From positions 39,577,656 to 39,641,655 of the forward strand of contig CM038709.1 of assembly GCA_021613375.1 (NCBI GenBank): a DNA stretch of 64,000 nucleotides, read 5' to 3'. Positions 35,400 through 46,009 of this stretch are shown piece after piece. Each line of letters begins with the position of its first letter. Within the stretch, counting starts at the first letter, position 1. Below the pieces are notes generated by a model. The model had not been told where the DNA came from and did no database searches. It saw nothing but the letters and a program-made list of their open reading frames with translations. The position numbers and the translations under genes were made by a program. Source of the DNA: Megaleporinus macrocephalus. Taxonomy: Eukaryota > Chordata > Actinopteri > Characiformes > Anostomidae.

Positions 35400-35600
35400 A
35401 GCTCCGCGTGGGCGCCCAGCTAATGGCCTCTCTCCAGCAATTAAAAAGCCACTTCATTTCATCTGGCGCGCTCATTGTTATCAGTGATAACTCTTTAATG
35501 TGGCCACTCAGCGCGCCCTCGCACAGGACAATGCTATTTCCACATAGCTGGAAAAATGGCCACCTTCCAGAAGAGTCCGCGTCCGTCCTCGTCTTTTAAA
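35400..35600. promoter_or_regulatory. Candidate conserved non-coding element
   Basis: A 200-bp non-repetitive block with densely packed motifs: caattaaaaagccact (homeodomain-like core), ctcattgtta (SOX-like), the near palindrome gttatcagtgataac at 35479, and aaatggccac twice. Composition and motif density resemble vertebrate developmental enhancers, and it contrasts with the surrounding repeats. This is a pattern judgement only; I have no alignment. Confidence 0.35.
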
Positions 35601-35867
35601 AGAATGACTCTTCCGTCATGCTGTCAGAGAGAAACATCAGACAGTGGTACCTGCGTTGCTTGCCGGGGTCTGGCAAAAAGTGTGCGCCCGCCTGCGCTCT
35701 TGGCGAGTAGAGGTCAGTTAAAGTCCACAGAGTGAAATATTACAAATGTAGGTGTGATTGTAAATTAGAGTGATATATTAAACGTTCAGCAAAGCGTGAA
35801 TGAAACATATTACATAACTCTGATAATACTCTGATCTGACCTGCCTGAGGACTGTGGGGGCGGGGCT

Positions 35868-37560
35868 AATGGTGATGATAAAGGAATGAATGAATGGATG
35901 AAGGAACAGTGTTGGTGATGATAAAGGAATAAAGGGTTGAAGGAACAATGTTGGTGATGATAAAGGAATGAAGGGATGAAGGAACAGTGATTGACACTTG
36001 ATTAATGAGACACTTGATTGACAGCTACAGGACAAAAAAGTCACATGCATATGGACAAACCAGACAAATAAAATGAACGGACAAAAGAACGCAAGAAGGA
36101 ACAGATGAACAGATATGCAGACGGATGGATGGATGGATGGACAGATGAACAAACAGACGAGAATAAAGGAACAGAATCAGAATCAGAATCAGAATCGGAC
36201 TTTATTTGCCAAGTATGCTCACACATACAAGGAATTTGTATTTGGCTACAGAAGCTCACAGTGCACGATAACTGATATTACAGAAGTAACAAGAACAGTG
36301 TTGGTGTTAAAGAAATAAATGGATGAAGGAACAATGTTGGTGATGATAAAGGAACAAGAGATGAAGGAACAATGTTAGTGTATAGATAAAGGAATGAATG
36401 GCTGAAGGAACAGTGTTGGTGATGATAAAGGAATGAATGGCTGAAGGAACAATGTTGGTGATGATAAAGGAATGAAGAGATGAAAGAACAATGTTGGTGA
36501 TGATAAAGGAATGAATGGCTGAAGGAACAATGTTGGTGATGATAAAGGAATGAATGGCTGAAGGAACAATGTTGGTGATGATAAAGGAATGAATGGATGA
36601 AGGAACAGTGTTGGTGATGATAAAGGAATGAATGGATGAAGGAACAGTGTTGGTGATGATAAAGGAATAAAGGGTTGAAGGAACAATGTTGGTGATGATA
36701 AAGGAATGAAGGGATGAAGGAACAGTGTTGGTGATAAAGGAATAAATGGATGATGGAACAGTGTTGGTGATGATATAGGAATGAATGGCTGAAGGAACAG
36801 TGTTGGTGATGATAAAGGAAAGAAGAGGTGAAAGAACAATATTGGTGATGAATAAAGGAATGAATGGATGAAAGAAGTGTTGGTGATGATAAAGGAATGA
36901 ATGGATGAAGGAACAATGTTGGTGATGATAAAGGAATGAGGAGATGAAGGAACAGTGTTGGTGATGATAAAGGAATAAATGGATGATGGAACAGTGTTGG
37001 GGATGATAAGGGAAAGAAGAGGTGAAACAACAATGTTGGTGATGAATAAAGGAATGAATGGATGAAAGAACAGTGTTGGTGACGATAAAGGAATGAAGGG
37101 CTGAAGGAACAATGTTGGTGATGATAAAGGAATGAAAGGATGAGGGAACAGTGGTGGTGATGATAAAGGAATGAATAAATGAAAGAACAATATTGGTGAT
37201 GATAAAGGGATGAATAAATGAGGGAACAATGTTGGTGATGATAAAGGAATGAAAGGATGAAGGAACAATGTTGGTGATGATAAAGGAATGAAAGGATGAA
37301 GGAACAATGTTGGTGATGATAAAGGAATGAATAAATGAAGGAACAATGTTGGTGATGATAAAGGAATGAAAGGATGACGGAACAATGTTGGTGATGATAA
37401 AGGAATGAAAGGATGACGGAACAATGTTGGTGATGATAAAGGAATGAAAGGATGACGGAACAATGTTGGTGATGATAAAGGAATGAAAGGATGAATGAAC
37501 AATGTTGGTGGTGATAAAGGAATGAAAGGATGAAGGAACAATGTTGGTGATAAAGGAATG
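35868..37560. repeat. 39-bp minisatellite, locus 1 (interrupted)
   Basis: Units of about 39 bp (ggaacaatgttggtgatgat then aaaggaatgaaaggatgaa) at 35868-35990 and 36290-37560, roughly 35 in all. The gap holds unrelated sequence, including a GGAT run (36121-36145) and a LINE tail (36174-36268). The period is divisible by three, which gives two long minus-strand open frames of 454 and 388 codons that are not genes. The same unit forms a second array at 41335-42185. Confidence 0.93.
36174..36268 (-). mobile_element. 3' end of a LINE with AGAATC tail
   Basis: Four tandem cagaat units followed by cggactttatttgccaagta and cacacatacaaggaatttg, the recurrent 3' terminus of a fish non-LTR retroelement in reverse orientation. 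Only about 95 bp remain. It lies within the 39-bp array domain. Confidence 0.65.
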
Positions 37561-37740
37561 AAGGGTCTGGAGGTCTACCTTGGCAAGTGTCTCTAACTCT
37601 GAAACTGTTTTGTGTGGGCGGAGCTAGAGAAACGTCAGCCATGTGATTGGTTAGGAAATGCTTATGGAAGCTTTACCAAAAGATTAGGACCACCCATATT
37701 GGTCAGTGGGACATTATAGTAGGTTTAAACTCAGTCTATA
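37561..37740. repeat. Right flank shared by the two 39-bp array loci
   Basis: Contains gtcagccatgtgattggtta and agattaggaccaccca, matched at 42190-42330 after the second array. The shared flank plus array suggests one duplicated unit or a dispersed repeat with a built-in array. Confidence 0.85.
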
Positions 37741-38153
37741 TTTATTGTTTACCTGCTAGAACAACATTTCACCTCATTAACAAACTCATTGAGGTTTCAA
37801 AACATTCAAAACATTAACATCTAGGGCTCCCAAGTAGCTCGAGCACGCAAGCTCGGCCCCTTTTCTCCGATTTTTCATCTATTTTAAGACTTTATACGAC
37901 GTTTTAATGATCCGCTGGGCCCCGTTTTAACTTCCATTTCACCCGGAATACTTCCAGATTAAACATTAATTTGGTTTTATACACTCAGAAATGAAGCAAG
38001 GGCCTTGAAAAATGACAATATGCTCACTTTTGACTTCATAACCATTTCGCTTAATAACTTTCTGCAAGGGAGCTTTTAGAGGAGAGGACGTCTGGTTCCA
38101 TTACCGTGGCCAATTCTGAACTGCTCGGAACTATAGAGTTCCCCTTTAAGTTC

Positions 38154-40191
38154 CAGAGGTGTCAGGTAACAAAGTACAAATACTTTGTTACCTTACTTAC
38201 CTATAAATTTTGGTTATGTATATTTTACTGGAATAATTACTTTTTAGCTGACTTTTTACTTCTACTCCTTACATTTACACTCCATTATCTGTACTTTCTA
38301 CTCCTTACATTTACACTCCATTATCAGTACTTTCTACTCCTTACATTTACACTCCATTATCTGTACTTTCTACTCCTTACATTTACACACCATTATCAGT
38401 ACTTTATACTCCTTACATTTACACTTCATTATCTGTACTTTCTACTCCTTACATTTACACTACATTCTCTGTACTTTCTACTCCTTACATTTACACACCA
38501 TTATCAGTACTTTCTACTCCTTACATTTACACACCATTATCAGTACTTTCTACTCCTTACATTTACACTCCATTATCTGTACTTTCTACTCCTTACATTT
38601 ACACTCCATTATCAGTACTTTCTACTCCTTACATTTACACTTCATTATCAGTACTTTCTACTCCTTACATTTACACACCATTATCTGTACTTTCTACTCC
38701 TTACATTTACACACCATTATCAGTACTTTCTACTCCTTACATTTACACTTCATTATCAGTACTTTCTACTCCTTACATTTACACCCTATTATCTGTACTT
38801 TATACTCCTTACATTTACACTTCATTATCAGTACTTTCTACTCCTTACATTTACACACCATTATCTGTACTTTATACTCCTTACATTTACACTCCATTAA
38901 CAGTACTTTCTACTCCTTACATTTACACTCCATTATCAGTACTTTCTACTCCTTACATTTACACTCCATTATCAGTACTTTCTACTCCTTACATTTACAC
39001 TCCATTAACAGTACTTTCTACTCCTTACATTTACACTCCATTATCAGTACTTTCTACTCCTTACATTTACACTCCATTATCTGTACTTTCTACTCCTTAC
39101 ATTTACACTCCATTATCAGTACTTTCTACTCCTTACATTTACACTCCATTATCAGTACTTTCTACTCCTTACATTTACACTCCATTATCTGTACTTTCTA
39201 CTCCTTACATTTACACTCCATTATCAGTACTTTCTACTCCTTACATTTACACTCCATTATCTGTACTTTCTACTCCTTACATTAACACTCCATTATCAGT
39301 ACTTTCTACTCCTTACATTTACACTCCATTATCAGTACTTTCTACTCCTTACATTTACACTCCATTATCAGTACTTTCTACTCCTTACATTTACACTCCA
39401 TTATCTGTACTTTCTACTCCTTACATTAACACTCCATTATCAATACTTTCTACTCCTTACATTTACACTCCATTATCAGTACTTTCTACTCTTACATTAA
39501 CACTCCATTATCAATACTTTCTACTCCTTACATTTACACTCCATTATCAGTACTTTCTACTCCTTACATTTACACTCCATTATCTGTACTTTCTACTCTT
39601 ACATTAACACTCCATTATCTGTACTTTTTACTCCTTACATTTAAAACATAGTCTTGTTAATCCTATTTCATTTCAGCTTGTTTTCATTCATGTACATGTT
39701 TGACTTTTTTCTTCATTACAATACTTATAGACAACTAATCATCATATCTTCTGCTTCATGAAACACATGTTAATGTTCAGTAGTAACAGATATGCTTCTT
39801 TAATATATTTACATTGTACTAGACTACATTAATGTTCAATGGGCGTATATGCGGCTGAAAAAGGAAGCCTAGCGCATCCCAAATTTATCAACATTAACAA
39901 TTTAGTATAACATTTTAGACATTATGGCTTTTAGAAGAATGATTTTATTGGGGTGGTGGGCTACTGCACTATGGACCCCTGTGGTGCAGCCTAAGCTTTT
40001 GCCATTAATGGCGTTTTTCGCCCTTACATTACTTTTACTTTATACTTTAAGTAGTTTTGAAAGCAGTACTTTTACACTTTTACTGGAGTAAAAAGCTTGA
40101 GTTGATACTTCAACTTCTACAGAAGTATTTTTTAACCATAGTATCTATACTTCTACCTGAGTAATGAATGCGAATACCTTTGACACCTTTG
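38154..40191. mobile_element. hAT-type element with 8-bp target duplication, expanded by an internal 36-bp array
   Basis: Identical 8-mers ttaagttc flank it at 38146-38153 and 40192-40199. The ends are inverted: cagaggtgtcaggtaac on the left, and cctttgacacctttg on the right. Outer segments (gtacaaatactttgttac; cttttactggagtaaaaag; tcaacttctacagaagtatt) belong to a common fish element normally a few hundred bases long. Here 1.4 kb of the 2.04 kb is the tandem array 38261-39643. No transposase frame. Confidence 0.88.
38261..39643 (+). repeat. 36-bp minisatellite, about 38 units, inside the hAT element
   Basis: Unit: tccattatcagtactttcta followed by ctccttacatttacac, with two main variants (tcagtac and tctgtac). 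A few units are 35 bp. Because the period is a multiple of three, a 264-codon plus-strand frame (38106-38900) results; it is an artefact. The first unit is preceded by tacttctactccttac, which is part of the parent element. Confidence 0.96.
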
Positions 40192-40199
40192 TTAAGTTC

Positions 40200-41334
40200 A
40201 CACACTTATCCAAAACTGCACACTATAGCCATGCTACCACTACACATGCCATCCTCACACACACACACACACACATATATATCTGAAATCATGTCTTCAA
40301 ATAAAACTAAATAAATATATAAAGAGTAATCGCCATCTCGCCCACACGCCTGTACTGCTGCCCTAGAATATAGGAAATGTTGAGTAACAGCCGCTTCCTG
40401 TCTGGAAATATTTCATCGCTCATGGAAGCAGGCCGGAAATGTTGACATAACCTTCGTTTGGAAGTTAGAGCGTAATCTGCCGCCATTTGCATCTTTACGT
40501 AAAATCCGCCCACTCTGCTTGCCCCTCCCCCTCCATCGAAAGTAAGGCCGCGCTTTAGGGTTTTAGCAGTGGGGCCTCCACCGATTCAGTAATCTGATTA
40601 CGGTGTGTGTCTATATTTGTGTGGTGGTGGTGGAGGTGAAGGGGTGGTCAGGATTTATCCAGGCTTATGCGTGGAACGTCTACCAGTCTTTCAGCACAGC
40701 GAGAAGCGAACACTGAATTGTGGTGCGCGAGCTTGGTGCGGAGGACCTGTTAACCCAGCGTCTGTCGAGAGGAGCTGTACGTGGGCGACATGTTCTGGAA
40801 GGGTGCCGTGCGACGGGAACAAGGCCCCAAACCTGCTCTCCAGGATGCACGGGGGGATTAATGCTGATTTGGGCTTTGGGAGGGACGTGTATGTGGGAAT
40901 TTAACCACTGATCGTATAGCACGTTCCGAGGAAGCTGAAGTCTGAGGGCCGTAAAGCTCTTCTCTGGTTCTTGCTATTCAGTGAAAGTTGATGGTACATA
41001 TTAAAGGGGGATATGATTCTCTAGTGTGATGGAAGTTTGCTGTGAAGGACAACTAAAGACGTTCTTTCTTCGTATTAAATTATATTGTGTTCTATTATGA
41101 AACCTTGAAACCCTGAAACCTTTAAGACAGTGAAAGTTTTTTATTTGAATGCATGTTAATGTAATGAGTTTTTATTGTAAGCTTAATCAGGACGATCATA
41201 CAACCATACAACTGTAATTCCAACATAACAAAAAGTATGATAAATATTATATTGGTAATTAGTTGCATGTGATGGCAAAGGAGCATTCCTAAGCCTTATC
41301 ACTCATTAAAAATGCAAAATTATGGATAAACAGA
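40200..41334. other. Unassigned intergenic sequence
   Basis: About 1.1 kb; a short CA/TA microsatellite at 40257-40282. The block 40540-40910 is GC-rich with overlapping frames on both strands (40605-40904 plus, 40680-40922 minus) but no family motif. Confidence 0.45.
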
Positions 41335-42185
41335 AGAAGGAACAGTGTTGGTGATAATAAAGGAATGAAAGGATAAGGAAACGATGTTGGTGATGATAAA
41401 GGAAGGAAGAGATTGAGGAACAATGTTCATGTTTGGGTTAACAAATGAACATATGAACAATGTCAAGGTGCTAAAAGATTAAACAGACAAAGGAACAAAT
41501 GGATAATGATAAAGGAATGAATGGATGAAGGAACAATGTTGGTGAAGATAAAGGAATTATTGGATAAAGAAACAATGTTGGAGATGATAAAGGAATAAAC
41601 GGATGAAGAAACAATACTGGTGATGGATAAAGGAATGAATGGATAAAGGAACAATGTTGGTGTATGGATAAAGGGATGAAGGGATGAAGAAACAATGTTG
41701 GAGATGATAAAGGAATAAATGGATGAAGGAACAGTGTTGGTGATATTAAAGGAATGAATAAATGAAAAAAAAACAATGTTGGTGTATGGATAAAGGTATG
41801 AAGGGATGAAGGAACAATGTTGGTGATGATAAAGGAACAAAATGATAAAAGGACAATGTTCATGTACAAATAAAGGAATGAACAGATGAAGGAACAATGT
41901 TGGTGATGATAAAGAAATAAATGGATGAAAAAACAATGTTCATGTATGAATGAAGGAACACTGTTGTGATGATAAAGGGATGAAGGGATGAAGGAACAAT
42001 GTTGGTGGTGATAAAGGAATGAAGGGATGAAGGAACACTGTTGGTGATGATAAAGGAATGAAGAGGTGAAAGAACAATGTTGGTGATGATAAAGGAATGA
42101 AGGGATGAAGGAACACTGTTGGTGATTATAAAGGAATGAAGGGATGAAGGAACAATGTTGGTGATAAATATAAGGAATGAAGGGT
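41335..42185. repeat. 39-bp minisatellite, locus 2
   Basis: About 22 units related to those at 35868-37560 but more diverged, including variants with tggtgtatggataaagg and ttcatgtat in place of ttggtgatgat. The minus-strand frames here (265 and 157 codons) are array artefacts. Confidence 0.92.
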
Positions 42186-42400
42186 TTGGAGCGACAGGCA
42201 GCTACCGGAGGTCTAGCTTGGCAAGTTTCTCTGACTTGTGTGGGCGGGGCCAGAAAGACGTCAGCCATGTGATTGGTTAGGAAATGCTAATGGAAGCGTT
42301 ACCCAAGATTAGGACCACCCAGTTTACATGGAGAGAAGAGGAATATGGTGAGATATATCGGTCATTTATTGGTCATTATAGAAGGTTATCATTAGTCTAT
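42186..42400. repeat. Right flank of 39-bp array locus 2
   Basis: Matches 37561-37740: aggtcta(g/c)cttggcaagt, gtgtgggcgg, gtcagccatgtgattggtta and agattaggaccaccca. Confidence 0.85.
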
Positions 42401-44199
42401 GTTTACATTCATACGTCCATGAATATGCACAGATATGCAAATTTCCAAACCCCACCCCCTTTCACACAGCTCTAAGCTCTATAGTATTAAAAATCAGTAA
42501 AATAAATCAACACAAATGTTATTTTGAATATGCAAATACCAAATATGCAAATTACCACACATATGCTTATTTGTGTGGTATAAATCTAAGCTACAGCATA
42601 GTTTAGTTTGTAATAGGTTTAGGTTCTTACTGAAGTACTGAGAAAGTTTTTCATGCCAAGCTAAAATGAAAATCTGTCAAAAACTAGAACCAGGTCTGAG
42701 TTGGACTTTCCAGCAGGTCCAAGCTCCAAGTCCATGGATCAGATGGTTAAAGGACCACAGAATCAAACTTCTGACCTAACCATTCCAGTCGCCTCACCTG
42801 AAATCCTGCTGGCTGAGCTGTTCTGAATTCAACTCGTCAACCTTTATAGAAAAAGACTTGCTGTTATGTTGGTAAAGGGAGGTTATATAAAGCATGGGTG
42901 CCAATATTTCTGAGGCTTTATACAATGTACTTCTTATAAGCTTTCTTCAGTTAAATTTGCTGTTATATCTAATTAACCACAGACATTTTCATTCACGACT
43001 TCTTTACCAAGGGCACAGATAATTATGGAGCTAGCTGTATGTCTGAAAAGGTTAAATGACCTTTAATTTGAAAGTGTATGTCATATAGTGGCCCATAAAC
43101 CAGCTCCAGACTAAGAGACTAAATGTCACATTAAACATGGACACCTTCACACATACCATAATATAATTATCCACTTAGAGAAGTGGTGCAGAACTATTTC
43201 GGGACTGTTTAGCGAGTCCTGTCAGTCTGCATTGCTGAACTCTACGTTGACATGAGTGGGTCATTTCTTAATTACTTCTTTAGGCGGCGTTCCTTCACAC
43301 ATACATGCGGAAGTCAGAGACCATCTTCTCGTATATTTACTTCCCACTACTGTGAAGTACAAGTTATGCTAAATAACTGGACTATTTACCTTCATTAGAT
43401 TCTCCATTCTTTTCAGGAGACTCACATTCAGCTTCTCAAAGAGACTCACCTCCAAAGTTCAGCCCATTTAACATTTTCTGGTTCTCACCATCCAAGTGAT
43501 GTTAAGGTCTGGCCTGGATTGATAAGTGGATTGTTTTGAGAACACCAGCAGCTTCTTTGTTTGATTTGTCCCTGTGTTCTTTTCTTGGTAAGAAGCTTCT
43601 TAAACTCACAGTGGATGTTTCTCCAAGTGGAACCTGTTTTTCTACTAGATCTCAAAGATGAAACTAATAAATGGAGTAATCTAGAGAATGCAAGCTGTCA
43701 AATATCATACTCCAAACAAACAGTGGGCGGCATCTAACCAGAACGTTGTGGTGTCCACGTCTTTTATAAGAAACAAGGAAAAGCACAGTTCCTCCTCCTC
43801 CCACTGCTTCACTCCTTACCTTACTCTTCAGGAGCATCTCCAGCAGCAGTGTTAACTCCCCATCTCCTTCTATTTATGTCACTTAGTTTTTGCTGCTGAA
43901 TGTGTTTTCTTGGAATATGAAAGAACTCATTATGTTTACTCCTCCTACTTTCATTGGCTATTTGCTCTTAAACGAGGGCGTAGAGTTAGCATGGACGGAA
44001 TGTGACATGTCCCGACCAATATCTAGCAATTATTGAATAATTTGGCCCCCTCCAAAAAACCCTGATCTGTCAACGTTTTATTATCCTAAAGGAGCAACAA
44101 GGGTGAATCACATTCTCTAATCACTATCCCTTCTTATTCCTATTACTCTCACTTGTATTTTTTTTTGTCTTTCTCCTCAGAAGTTTTCTCAAAACATAC
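42401..44199. other. Unassigned intergenic sequence
   Basis: About 1.8 kb AT-rich DNA without long frames, tandem arrays or repeats I recognise. Confidence 0.5.
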
Positions 44200-45011
44200 A
44201 GGGTTTGGACAATAAAACTGAAACACCTGTCATTTTAGTGTGGGAGGTTTCATGGCTAAATTGGACCAGTCTGGTGGCCAATCTTTATTGATTGCACATT
44301 GCACCAGTAAGAGCAGAGTGTGAAGTTCAGTTAGCAGGTAAGATCACAGTTTAGCTCAAAATATTGCAATAACACAACATGATGGGACATACCAGAGTAC
44401 AAAAGAGGACAAACTGTTGGTGCACGTCTTGCTGGCGCATCTGTGACCAAGACAGCAAGTCTTTGTGACGTATCAAGAGCCACGGTATCCAGGGTAATGT
44501 CAGCATACCACCAAGAAGGTGGTATCATGGCATTCCCTTTGGCCCAATACTTGTGCTAGATGGGCGCGTCACTGCCAAGGACTACTGAACCATTCTGGAG
44601 GACCATGTGCATCCAATGGTTCAAACATTGTTTCCTGAAAGCGGTGCCATGTATCAGGATGACAATGCACCAACACACACAGCAAGACTGGAGAAAGATT
44701 GGTTTGATGAACATGAAAGTTGAACATCTCCCATGGCCTGCACAGTCACCAGATCTAAATATTATTGAGACACTTTGGGGTGTTTTGGAGGAGCGAGTCA
44801 GGAAACGTTTTCCTCCACCAGCATCACGTAGTGACCTGAACACTATCCTGCAAGAAGAATGGCTTAAAATCCCTCTGACCACTGTGCAGGACTTGTATAT
44901 GTCATTCCCAAGATGAACTGACGCTGTATTGGCCGCAAAAGGAGGCCCTACACCGTACTAATAAATTATTGTGGTCTAAAACCAGGTGTTTCAGTTTCAT
45001 AGTCCAACCCC
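44200..45011 (+). mobile_element. Tc1-like element with large internal deletion
   Basis: Inverted ends cagggtttggacaataaaac and tttcatagtccaacccc, bordered by TA on both sides. An N-terminal transposase piece (44389-44520) joins directly to a C-terminal piece (from about 44521), so several hundred bases of the middle are missing. The remaining sequence is otherwise close to what I recall of the family, indicating a recent copy. The following (TA)6 run at 45012-45026 may be part of the target site. Confidence 0.92.
44389..44916 (+). pseudogene. Tc1-like transposase, internally deleted and frameshifted
   Basis: The first part reads IPEYKRGQTVGARLAGASVT and then KTASLCDVSRATVSRVMSAY, the first helix-turn-helix of a Tc1 paired-like DNA-binding domain; the start region is damaged by a small deletion. 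After the deletion junction near 44520, the C-terminal half of the DDE domain follows: YQDDNAPTHTARL (catalytic Asp segment) from 44652, then, in another frame after a small deletion near 44719, HLPWPAQSPDLNIIETLW with the third catalytic acid, and LQEEWLKIPLTTVQ. The first catalytic Asp lies in the missing part. The protein cannot be active; the end sequences could still be moved in trans. Confidence 0.9.
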
Positions 45012-45026
45012 TATATATATATATAT

Positions 45027-45633
45027 GTGATGTTTGCAGGATTTTAAGCATTCGCAATATGACTCTGCATGACTCACAGAGAAATACTTTGCACCCCAAC
45101 ACAAGTCAATACTTGCTTCACTTTCGGGGCGTTCTCCATGTCGGCTCGGAACTAAATTGTTAATTTGTGCGGAAATCATCAGGAGACCCACGTCGTTGAT
45201 TTAGGATTAGCATACCTTTCCCTTGGCTGAGCTTCAAGACTCTTCAGAAGTGTACAGGACGGGAGCCAAAAACAATTGCAATGCTAAATGAGAAACAAGT
45301 CGCGTCCTGAAGTGTCTGAACCCAAATGAGAAAGCGCTGTACACATGCCGCATGGCTCGAAGGCCATACCTACATATTTATGAATGTGTCATGATGACAG
45401 CGGTCTATGTAACCATTCATTAAAGGCGCAGTAAGTGAAATTCAGTGAAAACCTCTTCACGGCCCGCTCTGTGCGCGTTGGGACTGAATCCGGTGTTGGG
45501 ACAGAGCCCAGATCTGTAAATAGGAAATGAACGAAGTGTCTCAGATCAGGCCTCACAGTTCAAGAAGGGGAGATGTCTGAGAAACAGGCAAAGAGGAGAA
45601 GATCTTAACTTAAAGATGGAGAAGGGAGTTCTT
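45027..45633. other. Unassigned intergenic sequence
   Basis: About 0.6 kb, no feature recognised. Confidence 0.45.
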
Positions 45634-45789
45634 GGGTGTGTCTCAAAACCTAGTGAGTGTCTAAGTAGGTTGTCTAGGTAGGCAGCTGTTTAAGTAGCAG
45701 CGTTCTGTCTGACATCTCTCCTCATAGCGTGCATACTGTGACGTCAAATGCTGTCTATGTAGGAGCTCACTAGGTTTTGAGACACACCC
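45634..45789. mobile_element. Short copy of the GGGTGTGTCTC MITE
   Basis: 156 bp with the same terminal inverted repeats as 30910-31484 and the same inner sequences (gtctaagtagg, gtctaggtaggcagctgtt, agtagcagcgttct; and on the right, tatgtagg). It lacks about 420 bp of the middle. Flanking triplets are ctt and ctc, compatible with a 3-bp duplication carrying one change. Confidence 0.88.
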
Positions 45790-46009
45790 CTCATATCAGG
45801 CATGAGAGAGCCATGTTAACATCAATGAGTCGTTTCAATGAGACCTCTGAGAGTTCTCCGAGAGGCTGTTCCAGAGAATACCGGCTGCACCATTTACGAG
45901 TGATTGTGATCATTAGAACTACCAACTGATGTAAAGCCACAATGTGAAGCTGCACCATTTAAGGAATGGGAAAGTTCAAACAAGAACCATTGTCTTTAAA
46001 TCCTGTGCT
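45790..46009. other. Unassigned sequence
   Basis: Short stretch before the CT-rich array, nothing recognised. Confidence 0.4.

Noticed and set aside
36180..36230. Tandem cagaat units as an independent microsatellite
   Set aside because: They are the terminal repeat of a LINE tail, which follows directly.
36278..37642. 454- and 388-codon minus-strand frames (FLYHHQHCSF and FIPLSSPTLF repeats)
   Set aside because: Two overlapping frames of the same 39-bp array; a product of the period, not a repeat protein.
38106..38900. 264-codon plus-strand frame with TFTLHYLYFLLL repeats
   Set aside because: Array-derived inside a non-autonomous hAT; ends wherever a unit has an indel or stop.
38261..39643. 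CRISPR-like regular 36-bp repeats
   Set aside because: Units are contiguous with no unique spacers, and the surrounding DNA is vertebrate transposon sequence.
40605..40922. Overlapping 60-99 codon frames on both strands as a small gene
   Set aside because: GC-rich stretch with stops depleted by composition; no family resemblance.
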